5,305 nt of DNA, taken from positions 1 through 5,305 of the forward strand of contig JAJDEC010000565.1 of the NCBI GenBank assembly GCA_029259995.1, in the 5' to 3' direction. The notes under the pieces were generated by a model. It saw nothing but the letters and a program-made list of their open reading frames with translations, was not told the origin of the DNA and made no database searches. Both the position numbers and the translations under genes were made by a program. This stretch comes from Phycisphaerae bacterium. Lineage in GTDB: Bacteria > Planctomycetota > Phycisphaerae > UBA1845 > UTPLA1. This document shows, piece by piece, positions 1 through 5,305 of the stretch (the first letter of the stretch is position 1; each line of letters begins with the position of its first letter).

Positions 1-295
1 CGCCCGTCTCTACAATTCCAAGGAGGGTGGCTGGCCGCCGGACCAGGGGACGGGTTCATTACCGCCACAACTCAGTCAATATGTCCGGGGGAATCCGTTC
101 GGCGTCAAAGTCCCGATCGGCGGCAAGTTTGACTGGAATAACGGCTGGGGAACGTTCACGTGCAGCATCGGCATCGAAGACTTCAGTAAGGATCTCAATA
201 TTTGGCGCGAGGTCGACAAGGTCCTCGACGACGGCGTGCTGACAACCGGAATGGTTGTGCAGTATCTGGACAGTCTGTTGCTGAAGGTCGAATGA
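1..295 (+). CDS. Pseudopilin (type II secretion/type IV pilin-like), C-terminal part
   Basis: This is the 3' end of a gene that begins before the window; the open frame starts at base 2 and gives 97 residues to a TGA at 293-295. What is visible resembles the periplasmic domain of the small pseudopilins common in Verrucomicrobia and Planctomycetes. There is an early 'GGWPPDQGTG' followed by 'LPPQLSQYV', then 'VPIGGKFDWNN', then 'IWREVDKVLDDGVLTTG' and a hydrophobic end 'LLLKVE'. In that family the corresponding parts are a 'YPPD..G..P' segment, 'TPIGG.WDW' and 'ID..IDDG.L.TG', and such proteins are anchored through an N-terminal prepilin helix, which lies outside the window. The role would be in a pilus-like secretion fibre across the periplasm; the substrate is unknown. 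It converges with the minus-strand gene ending at 778. Codon use is GC3-rich and frame-consistent. The family call rests on recalled motif similarity, not a search. Confidence 0.72.
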   Translation, partial: ARLYNSKEGGWPPDQGTGSLPPQLSQYVRGNPFGVKVPIGGKFDWNNGWGTFTCSIGIEDFSKDLNIWREVDKVLDDGVLTTGMVVQYLDSLLLKVE

Positions 296-299
296 ACTG

Positions 300-326
300 T
301 CGGTCGTGATCCACGAACACGACCGA
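300..326 (+). terminator. Hairpin just after the pseudopilin stop, possible terminator
   Basis: CGGTCGTG at 301-308 pairs perfectly with CACGACCG at 318-325 across a 9-base loop, and T300-A326 can extend the stem. It begins 5 bases after the stop codon, the usual place for a terminator or a 3'-end-protecting stem. There is no immediate T-tract; the first T-rich stretch (CATTTTGTCATGTTT) comes about 12 bases later. Intrinsic termination is therefore uncertain. Confidence 0.4.
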
Positions 327-379
327 GTCGATGGGCCATTTTGTCATGTTTGATTGCGTCCTACGGCAATGAACGGATC

Positions 380-404
380 CCCGTCATCAGAATTTGACGA
401 CGGG
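380..404. other. Imperfect hairpin in the convergent intergenic gap
   Basis: CCCGTCATC at 380-388 pairs with GACGACGGG at 396-404 (8 of 9 pairs, one A-C mismatch) across a 7-base loop. No T-tract follows on either strand. It may be a secondary 3'-end structure for the pseudopilin transcript. The rest of 327-510 shows nothing I can assign: ORFs there have no recognisable protein character. Confidence 0.25.
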
Positions 405-510
405 TGTCATCGATTGTCCGCGTCATCCCTGATGCGAATTGTTGCAGGGCCGGTGTTGAGCTTCCGAACAGTGCTGACATTGTCCAGTCGAATTGGGCGA
501 GCAAGAAAGA

Positions 511-551
511 AAACCGCCGCGGCGCCACTCAGTTGGCGGCCACGGCGGTTT
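511..551 (-). terminator. Intrinsic terminator for the minus-strand transcript
   Basis: AAACCGCCG at 511-519 is the exact reverse complement of CGGCGGTTT at 543-551. Between them, GCC/GGC pairs can extend the stem imperfectly around a short loop near 528-533. Read on the minus strand, the stem is followed directly by a T-rich tail (TTTTCTTTCTTGC, running down to about 498), the classical rho-independent layout. The plus-strand side has only TTT followed by GTCC, so function is stronger on the minus strand, although it may stop transcription both ways between the convergent genes. It lies 227 bases beyond the stop of the 778-2544 gene, but only 28 bases beyond the stop of the short ORF at 580-693. 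Confidence 0.7.
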
Positions 552-579
552 GTCCTATTCGATTCGTGCACGGGGGCGC

Positions 580-693
580 TTAGGGCATCTTGGCGAAGCC
601 GATCTGATGCATGTCGGCGTAACACTGGCCTTCGAAACCATTTCGCATCCTATATGGTTCCGGGTCTTGCTGTGTTACACATGGGGCGGGCAT
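580..693 (-). CDS. Possible small ORF or gene remnant, function unknown
   Basis: A 37-codon minus-strand ORF starts with ATG at 691-693 and ends with TAA at 580-582, 28 bases before a good terminator. The last 20 codons encode 'GFEGQCYADMHQIGFAKMP' and use almost only C- or G-ending codons, as real genes here do, whereas the first part does not. The 'YAD-H-GF-K' pattern is faintly like the C-terminal 'ADGHV.F' segment of planctomycete prepilin-type proteins, which I offer only as a suggestion. The frame is the same as that of the gene ending at 778, and no stop intervenes between 777 and 583. Stop-codon readthrough would thus add 65 residues to that protein. No convincing ribosome binding site is visible. 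It could be a true small gene, the tail of a decayed gene, or chance in GC-rich DNA. Confidence 0.28.
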   Translation of the reverse strand: MPAPCVTQQDPEPYRMRNGFEGQCYADMHQIGFAKMP

Positions 694-777
694 TCGCTGG
701 TACCGACTCCCTGACCGTCGCGGCTCTGTTTGCTGTCGCGAACGTGCGCGGCATTCCGTCGGGATCGGGTGCTTCGA

Positions 778-2544
778 TTATTCGTCGGCGACGACTGTGT
801 CTCCTGCTTTGATTTCCTCCTGACTGTATTCGATTCTTGCCGCGGCGGATTTGTGACCTGTGAATCGGCGATTCACGATGGCTGCGCCGATGGCTGCGCC
901 ATCGCGTGTGATTCTGACGCGTTGGCCGTAATAGACTTGGGCGCTGCCGGTTTCGAAGAGGAGCATGTCTGCGCTTTGGCGAACGGCCGTGACTTTGCCG
1001 AACTGCGTGCCGGGCGGGGCGGAGACGATTTTCGCCAATGCGTTTCGGATTCGGCGGGCGCGTTTTGGTTTCGCGGTCTTTTCGGCCTCGACGAGCAATT
1101 CGCGGCCGGCGGGGGAGCCGATTTGTGCCAGTTCGATGGCGGCTTCGATGCGGACATCGGCGTTGGTCGATTGCAACAGGTCGAGGAGGATGGGTTCGGC
1201 GATGTCGGCGTGGAAGCGGGCGGCGAGTTGCAGAAGATATTGCTGTTCCTCGACGTCGGCCTTCTCAATCAAATCACGGATTTCGTGGGGACCGATGATG
1301 GCGCGGGGGGCCAGGTACGCGGGTACGTATCGATAGTAGATTTCCAGCGTGAGCGTGTTGATGGCGGTCGAATAGACGCGGCCTCCCGTGCGGCCCCATT
1401 TGCCCCAGCCGCGGCCGAATGCGGGCCAGCTGCCGTAGGCGTGCTTTCGTTTTCCCTTCGGCGTCTTGGGCCGTTCCTGGTACTCCATGACGGTATTGCG
1501 CAGGGCGCGGTTCCACTCCTGCCACGAGTCGCCGCCGACGTGGAAGAGGGCAAGTGAGCCGTAGTACCAGTAGTACTCGCTGTGCAGGCCGTCGCTTCTT
1601 GTATTTCGAAAGCTGTCTAAATCGGGCGGTTCGCGTCGCAGGCGTTCGATCTGGTGCGTGGCGAAGCGATCATTCATTCGAAAGCCGAGCGTGGTGCGGG
1701 CGTAGAGACCGACGGCGGTCATGGCGGGGCCGTAGCGGCGCTTGATGAGTGTGCGGCCCTGGCCGGCTTTGGGCCTCTCGCGTTTGTCGGCGTACCAGAC
1801 GCGGCCGTCGGGCTCCGTGGCGCGATCGAAGTGGCGGATGAGATTGAGTCGCGTTTCGAGGGGGACGTCGACGCCGGCGGCCTGGGCGGACTTGATCGCC
1901 ATGACGCACCAGCCGGTGATCGAGGAGTCGTTTCGATGCGTCAGCGTGTCGGTGTAGTCCCAACCGCCCTCGGGTTGCTGGGCGCGAGCGAGATGATTGA
2001 CGGCGCGCTCGAGGGGCTTTCGGAGGATGTCGTCTCTTGTGAGTGTGTAGCATTCGGCGACGGCGATTGTGCAGATGGCGTCACAGTACAACTGATAGCC
2101 GCTTCCGTCGGAGAAGCTGCCGGTCGCCGACTGCTGGGCGAGGATGTAGGAGAAAGCGCGTGACATGTTGTCGGCATAGGGGCCGTCCTGGTGCGTGAAG
2201 CCTGCGCCAAGAAAAGCGAGCGTCGTGAGGGCGGTCAGGCCGACGTTGGCGTTGCGGGATTCGAAAGCGACGGCTTCCTGGCTGCAGCGCTCGTTGGGCG
2301 GGCACTGGCGGGAGAAGCCGAGTCGATTCCACATGCCGTCGGGTTGCTGATGGGCGGCGAGCCATGCGAGTCCGTCGGCGACGGCCTGTTCGGTTTTTCG
2401 GGTTCCGCCGAAATCATCGATGGCGCGCCGCTTTTGCGCGGGTTTGCGATGGGAGAGCGGGTCGTCGTCGGTCTGGGCGCGGGCGAACGGGGCGGTAAAT
2501 GTGATGAGCAGGAGGGAAACGGTGATGTGTTGTGTGTGCGTCAT
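778..2544 (-). CDS. Exported squalene-cyclase-fold repeat protein with C-terminal beta domain
   Basis: This encodes 588 residues from the ATG at 2542-2544. I chose this start because it opens a clear signal peptide (positively neutral head, hydrophobic 'ITVSLLLITF', cleavage after 'FARA' near residue 23). The upstream in-frame ATG at 2620-2622 would bury that signal and lies beyond the apparent promoter. Residues 49-410 look like an alpha/alpha barrel of prenyltransferase/squalene-oxidase repeats. The QW-like stretches are 'WLAAHQQPDGMWN' (61-73), 'ARAQQPEGGWDY' (186-197) with 'SSITGWCVMA' (207-216), 'YYWYYGSLAL' (324-333) and 'VYSTAINTLTLEIYYRY' (390-406). The DxDDT acid motif of true squalene-hopene cyclases is not visible, so hopanoid synthesis is unlikely; a binding or structural role outside the cytoplasm is more probable. 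Residues 444-505 resemble a HEAT-like helical repeat ('DVRIEAAIELAQIGSPAG'). Residues 515-587 ('FGKVTAV', 'YYGQRVRITRDG', 'IKAGDTVV') look like a small beta domain of the FlgT C-terminal kind. Function is unknown. No Shine-Dalgarno sequence is seen. Confidence 0.85.
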   Translation of the reverse strand: MTHTQHITVSLLLITFTAPFARAQTDDDPLSHRKPAQKRRAIDDFGGTRKTEQAVADGLAWLAAHQQPDGMWNRLGFSRQCPPNERCSQEAVAFESRNANVGLTALTTLAFLGAGFTHQDGPYADNMSRAFSYILAQQSATGSFSDGSGYQLYCDAICTIAVAECYTLTRDDILRKPLERAVNHLARAQQPEGGWDYTDTLTHRNDSSITGWCVMAIKSAQAAGVDVPLETRLNLIRHFDRATEPDGRVWYADKRERPKAGQGRTLIKRRYGPAMTAVGLYARTTLGFRMNDRFATHQIERLRREPPDLDSFRNTRSDGLHSEYYWYYGSLALFHVGGDSWQEWNRALRNTVMEYQERPKTPKGKRKHAYGSWPAFGRGWGKWGRTGGRVYSTAINTLTLEIYYRYVPAYLAPRAIIGPHEIRDLIEKADVEEQQYLLQLAARFHADIAEPILLDLLQSTNADVRIEAAIELAQIGSPAGRELLVEAEKTAKPKRARRIRNALAKIVSAPPGTQFGKVTAVRQSADMLLFETGSAQVYYGQRVRITRDGAAIGAAIVNRRFTGHKSAAARIEYSQEEIKAGDTVVADE

Positions 2545-2586
2545 GGGCGGGCGTCGAGGGTGATTAGCGGCGCGGGCGAAGTGTTG

Positions 2587-2616
2587 ATTGTAGTCGTGAG
2601 GCGCGGTGGAAGTAAA
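2587..2616 (-). promoter_or_regulatory. Sigma70-like promoter for the exported barrel protein
   Basis: On the minus strand, TTTACT (2616-2611, a 4/6 match to TTGACA) is followed after 18 bases by TACAAT (2592-2587, 5/6 to TATAAT). Transcription would start near 2580, leaving a leader of about 36 bases before the ATG at 2544. It is consistent with that start and not with the in-frame ATG at 2622. Match quality is fair and this is a prediction by eye in GC-rich DNA. Confidence 0.4.
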
Positions 2617-2641
2617 TCTCATTCAGGACATGCTGCGAAAT

Positions 2642-2803
2642 TTGTAACGCCCTTTCAGGGCTTGAAGATCGCAGGTGCGGCGGACCCAGGGTTGCGCTTC
2701 AACCGCGTTCGCGGTTTTCGCTTCACCCTGGGCTTCGGCTATTTCACGCTTACAGCGTGAGGATTGGCGGGCGTTCGAGTTGGTTTCAGTGTGTGGTGCG
2801 AAC
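2642..2803 (+). repeat. Three-hairpin intergenic repeat, copy 1
   Basis: This is the first of two direct copies. The core 2642-2759 contains three stem-loops. The first is GCCCT-TTC-AGGGC at 2649-2661. The second is a long composite stem with CCCAGGGT (2685-2692) pairing ACCCTGGG (2725-2732) and enclosing a second perfect stem AACCGCG-TT-CGCGGTT (2701-2716). The third is CACGCT-TAC-AGCGTG at 2745-2759. A less conserved tail to about 2803 ends with 'GTTGGTTTCAG'. Against copy 2, the core has 8 substitutions and one single-base deletion. The strand given is only the reading direction used here; the real orientation, if transcribed, is unknown. It could be a REP/MITE-like non-autonomous element or a structured RNA; no transposase is present. 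Confidence 0.8.
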
Positions 2804-2874
2804 GAACTCTCGGGGAGTACATTCCACGCGTCGATCTTGTCATGTGTACTGCGCGAGATGCATTGCGGTGAAGA

Positions 2875-3035
2875 TTGTAACGCCCCTTCGGGGCTTGATG
2901 ATCGCAGATGCGGCGGACCCAGGGCTGCGCTTCAACCGCGTTCGCGGTTTGCGCTTACCCTGGGCTTCGGCTATTTCACGCCTTCAGCGTGTGGCGCTGC
3001 GGGCATTCGTGTTGGTTTCAGCGTGCGGCGCGAAG
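2875..3035 (+). repeat. Three-hairpin intergenic repeat, copy 2
   Basis: This is the second direct copy, 233 bases downstream of copy 1 and about 92% identical over the core 2875-2991. The stems are GCCCC-TTC-GGGGC at 2882-2894, CCCAGGG (2918-2924) with CCCTGGG (2958-2964) around AACCGCG-TT-CGCGGTT (2934-2949), and CACGC (2977-2981) with GCGTG (2987-2991). In the first stem the closing T-A pair of copy 1 is replaced by C-G, a compensatory double change. In the second and third stems one loop-proximal pair of copy 1 becomes a C-A mismatch here. The spacer 2804-2874 is not repeated and shows no gene. Confidence 0.8.
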
Positions 3036-3125
3036 AATTGTATGCTGGTTTCAATGGGGCGACTGCTTGTAGTTGCGGGCGACTCAGTCATCGTCACTTG
3101 TTTCGCATTGGATCGAATCATGTCG

Positions 3126-3142
3126 TCCCCCACTGAGGGGGA
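3126..3142. other. Perfect 6-bp hairpin, GC-rich
   Basis: TCCCCC at 3126-3131 pairs with GGGGGA at 3137-3142 around ACTGA. No T-tract follows on either strand. It lies in the gene-free stretch 3036-3272, in which I see no convincing coding sequence. It may be a transcript 3'-end stem for the membrane-protein operon, or another small repeat element. Confidence 0.35.
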
Positions 3143-3223
3143 ACGCTTCGGCGGGCTGTACGCGTTTTCAGATTGAAATTCAGAATCGCTCGTTCCGTGT
3201 TGCACTGACGTCGCGCCTGTGAC

Positions 3224-3244
3224 GAACCGGCTATTGGCCGGTTC
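3224..3244 (-). terminator. Hairpin downstream of the membrane-protein gene, possible terminator
   Basis: GAACCGGC at 3224-3231 is perfectly complementary to GCCGGTTC at 3237-3244 around a 5-base loop (TATTG). It starts 28 bases beyond the stop of the minus-strand membrane-protein gene, where an operon terminator is expected. On the minus strand the stem is followed by GTCACAGG rather than a T-tract, so it is not a canonical intrinsic terminator. It could instead protect the 3' end or work with Rho. Confidence 0.42.
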
Positions 3245-3272
3245 CACACAATGACGCAATCTTCCGACTTAC

Positions 3273-4757
3273 TTAGCGTGTGTGGGCGATGACGTCGGTG
3301 AGTTCAGCGTTGTCGGGGTCGGGGGTGTTCGTGTGTCCAGGCGTGGGCTGTTTCGATGTCAATCGCCAGCGACGCCAGGCGTGATCGAGCGTGCAGAGTG
3401 CGAAGATGTAGAGGGGCAGGCGGGCGGGGGCGTTGTACATGATGTAGCCGGAGTGGGCGATGATCGGCGGAATCAGCATCGGGCTCAGCGCGACGAGGAG
3501 AAACCAGGTGCGGTTCGGCGCTCGGAGTAATACTGCGGCGAGCATTGTTGCGATCCATCCGATCAGCAAGACACGGTCTGTTGTTGAGGGCACGATGCGC
3601 GAGGCGGTCGTGTGCGCATGCATCGGGTTAAGCGTGAAGACGTTTGCGAGTCTGATGCCGTATGTTTGCAGAAGTCCTGTTGGATATTTCCGCCAGAGAT
3701 CGACGTAGTCATCGCGCATGATGGCGTCGTACTCGGCCGAGCAGGTTTTCACGTCGGGGATGATTTGCCTCGCCCGGCGAAAGCTCCGGTCGTCGGTCCA
3801 GTCGTCGATCGGAATCGCGTTCGCCGGCAGATCGGCTGCGGGGACAAACCAGGGATAGAGCCGCGCTTGCGCGTCTTCGTGACCGCCGAATTCGGCGAGA
3901 CCACAGTGAAGGGGATGCCAGAAGACGTGGCCGGAGCTGTTGAGCAGCAGGCCGGGGACCTTACTAAGAAGCAGTGCCAGCGCGAAAAAGGCCAGTGCGC
4001 GGCGGCGAATCTTTGCCCTGGCGGCATCGCGACAGAGCACGCCTGGCACGAGGGCGACAGCGAGGGCGAGGCCGATGCACAGAATCGAGACGTTGCGAAA
4101 CAGCGCGGACGCGGCGACGGCGAGCGCGCACGCGATCAATCCGGGCCAGGCGACGCGTGGTTTCGCGTTCAGCAGGGCGACGCCCATGAGGGTTGCGGCG
4201 AGGGCGAACATGGGAAAGGTGTAGACGTCGCTTGAATAGGCAATCAGTCGCCAGTTGGGAGACAGCAACAGCAGCGCGGCGATGCCAATGGCGACGAAGG
4301 GCGTGGTCAGACGCATCAGTGCGGCGAACAAGGTCGCGACGGCGGCGGCGAACGCGGCGCGGTGAAGCCAATTGTAAAGCGGCGGTGGACTTCCAGGCGG
4401 ACCTGTGGCGAGTGTTTCCGCCGGGATCGTCTGGCGCATGACGACGGCGAGGGCGAGGGGCGTTCCGACGTCGTATCCCGGATAGGCGAGTGAGAGGACG
4501 TTTGCGGCGCTTTCGCCGCGGGCGATGCGCCAGCCCGCCTTGAGCATGTGTCGCATTCGATAGTTGGGATTCTGATCGGCGGGGGGGAAGAATGACGCGG
4601 CGATGGCGGCGAGCAGGATGAATGCCGTTGCGGCCGTTCGGTTTCGCAGGAGTGATGTCGTGAAGCTGGCGGTGCTTCGCGGGCGCTGCTTCGTGTCGCG
4701 CGCGATTGCGTCGGCCGGGAGGCGTCGTGTCAGGCTGCCTGTTGCGGGCGTGGACAT
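3273..4757 (-). CDS. Polytopic membrane protein, GT-C glycosyltransferase-like, function unproven
   Basis: This encodes 494 residues. About ten membrane helices can be picked out near residues 41-59, 131-148, 151-166, 177-197, 203-220, 223-241, 254-272, 394-412, 416-435 and 446-458, after a basic, cytoplasmic-looking N-terminus. A large hydrophilic loop lies at about 273-393. It begins with 'SSGHVFWHPLHCGLAEFGG' and contains 'YDAIMRDDYVDLWRKYP'. A 'GH.-WH..Y.GLGEF' segment followed by a 'Y......-D....-P' helix is seen in uncharacterised GT39/GT-C-like membrane proteins of several bacterial phyla. The acidic residues that GT-C enzymes carry in their first periplasmic loop are not obvious: residues 60-70 contain only D61. 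Sugar transfer from a polyprenyl-phosphate donor is therefore inference. The start at 4757 lies 13 bases after the methyltransferase stop with a weak purine run (GAAAG) ahead, so the two are probably co-transcribed and coupled. The C-terminal 30 residues are hydrophilic and cytosol- or periplasm-exposed. Confidence 0.85.
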   Translation of the reverse strand: MSTPATGSLTRRLPADAIARDTKQRPRSTASFTTSLLRNRTAATAFILLAAIAASFFPPADQNPNYRMRHMLKAGWRIARGESAANVLSLAYPGYDVGTPLALAVVMRQTIPAETLATGPPGSPPPLYNWLHRAAFAAAVATLFAALMRLTTPFVAIGIAALLLLSPNWRLIAYSSDVYTFPMFALAATLMGVALLNAKPRVAWPGLIACALAVAASALFRNVSILCIGLALAVALVPGVLCRDAARAKIRRRALAFFALALLLSKVPGLLLNSSGHVFWHPLHCGLAEFGGHEDAQARLYPWFVPAADLPANAIPIDDWTDDRSFRRARQIIPDVKTCSAEYDAIMRDDYVDLWRKYPTGLLQTYGIRLANVFTLNPMHAHTTASRIVPSTTDRVLLIGWIATMLAAVLLRAPNRTWFLLVALSPMLIPPIIAHSGYIMYNAPARLPLYIFALCTLDHAWRRWRLTSKQPTPGHTNTPDPDNAELTDVIAHTR

Positions 4758-4770
4758 CGCGTCTTTCGGA

Positions 4771-5305
4771 TCAGGCCGGCTTTCTGGCGGAGACGAGGAC
4801 GATATCGAAGAGCGTCAGGGGAACGGGGATGCGTTTCAGCCATCGCGCGCCCGGGAGCTTCGGCGTGCGAAATCCGGCCGAGTCGCTGAGGCGTTCGACG
4901 AGGTAGTGGGCCGTGTACCAGCAGACTTCCGCTCGGGTCTCGACGACGTCGAGTCCGGCCGATTGCAGCAGGAGATGGAGCGACTCGCGGGAGAAGAACC
5001 ACAAATGTTCAGGCAGATTGTACAGGTGCCAGCGCGATCCCGTGAGGCGGGCTGCCATGGAAGTGACATCGCCGGTTGTGATGCAGAGAAGTCCGCCGGG
5101 GCTGAGTTTGTCGGCGAGTCGTTTGACGGCGTCGTCGGGATTCGGGAGATGCTCGATGGTATCCCACAGCGTAATCACGTCCTGCGGGGCGTCGAGTTGC
5201 CTGAGCGAGTCCGCGTCGATCGGTCCCGTGAGGATATTCTGCTTCAGTTCCTGGCGTCCGAAGTCGCCGGCGAATTGTGATACTTCGATTCCGCGCGCGT
5301 CGAAC
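4771..5305 (-). CDS. Class I SAM-dependent methyltransferase, C-terminal part
   Basis: The last 177 codons are visible, from the window edge (first full codon at 5304-5302) to a TGA at 4773-4771. The N-terminal part with the glycine-rich SAM-binding motif I lies outside. Seen in order from the edge are 'FDARGIEVS' (end of strand beta-2, where the acidic residue would bind the ribose), 'DVITLWDTIEHLPNPDDAV' (motif around strand beta-4), 'LSPGGLLCITTGDVTS' (post-motif strand), and 'LYNLPEHLWFFSRESLHLLL' followed by 'AGLDVV'. The 'D.IEHL..P' and 'EHLWFFS.ESL..LL..AG' signatures are typical of Methyltransf_23-type enzymes that methylate small molecules or sugars, often in polysaccharide and glycolipid loci. 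Substrate cannot be told. It is the upstream partner of the membrane-protein gene, 13 bases away. Confidence 0.88.
   Translation of the reverse strand, partial: FDARGIEVSQFAGDFGRQELKQNILTGPIDADSLRQLDAPQDVITLWDTIEHLPNPDDAVKRLADKLSPGGLLCITTGDVTSMAARLTGSRWHLYNLPEHLWFFSRESLHLLLQSAGLDVVETRAEVCWYTAHYLVERLSDSAGFRTPKLPGARWLKRIPVPLTLFDIVLVSARKPA

Noticed and set aside
354..812. Plus-strand ORF of 152 codons in the convergent gap
   Set aside because: Arg/Ser/Ala-rich translation typical of a GC-rich non-coding frame; it spans a strong terminator and runs antisense into the 3' end of a clear gene.
876..901. Tandem 12-base duplication (GATGGCTGCGCC twice)
   Set aside because: It lies in frame in the C-terminal beta domain and only yields a short Gly-Ala-Ala-Ile style repeat; too small to mean more than local slippage.
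730..1557. Plus-strand ORF of 275 codons antisense to the exported protein
   Set aside because: It is the reverse-strand shadow of the well-supported minus-strand gene; Gly/Asp/Val-rich mirror composition and no family character.
2642..3035. CRISPR array or tandem repeat array
   Set aside because: Only two units of over 110 bases with a 71-base unique spacer and internal hairpins; wrong size and number for a CRISPR.
2675..3176. Overlapping plus-strand ORFs across the hairpin repeats, giving similar peptides such as 'DPGLRFNRVRG' in both copies
   Set aside because: The shared peptide is the translation of the structured repeat itself, and appears in different frames with no conserved gene context; typical spurious ORFs.
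2984..3259. Minus-strand ORF of 91 codons in the 728-base gap
   Set aside because: Low-complexity, Ser/Thr/Pro-rich composition, crosses two hairpins and a repeat end, no recognisable family or ribosome binding site.

Overview
This is a GC-rich bacterial window (roughly 60% G+C). It fits the Planctomycetota-Verrucomicrobiota group, most likely a planctomycete of the Phycisphaerae type. The evidence is a pseudopilin C-terminus of the 'GGK-[FW]-DW' kind common in that group, a secreted protein with a squalene-cyclase-like barrel, the near absence of Shine-Dalgarno sequences, and a large intergenic region carrying a multi-hairpin repeat. The taxonomic call is inference from protein style only.

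Layout. Positions 1-295 (+) hold the last 97 codons of a type II secretion/type IV pilin-like pseudopilin. Positions 296-777 contain no confident gene. They hold a hairpin just after the pseudopilin stop, a second hairpin, a strong intrinsic terminator at 511-551 whose T-rich tail faces the minus strand, and a possible 37-codon minus-strand ORF or gene remnant (580-693) ending 28 bases before that terminator. Positions 778-2544 (-) encode a 588-residue exported protein: signal peptide, alpha/alpha barrel with prenyltransferase/squalene-oxidase repeats, short HEAT-like helical stretch and a C-terminal beta domain. A sigma70-like promoter lies just upstream. Positions 2545-3272 are a 728-base gap containing two direct copies (about 92% identical in their core) of a three-hairpin repeat, and two further perfect hairpins. 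Positions 3273-4757 (-) encode a polytopic membrane protein of glycosyltransferase-C-like appearance. Positions 4771-5305 (-) hold the C-terminal 177 residues of a class I SAM methyltransferase, cut by the window edge.

How they work together. The methyltransferase and membrane protein are 13 bases apart and co-oriented, so they are very probably co-transcribed. Methyltransferase plus polytopic GT-C-like protein is a common pairing in surface-glycan or lipid-linked sugar loci. The exported barrel protein is on the same strand but separated by 728 bases and has its own apparent promoter, so it is probably a separate unit that converges on the pseudopilin gene. I see no defence system, CRISPR array, tRNA, rRNA or transposase. 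The least explained parts are the paired hairpin repeat, the short ORF at 580-693, and the domain combination of the exported protein.
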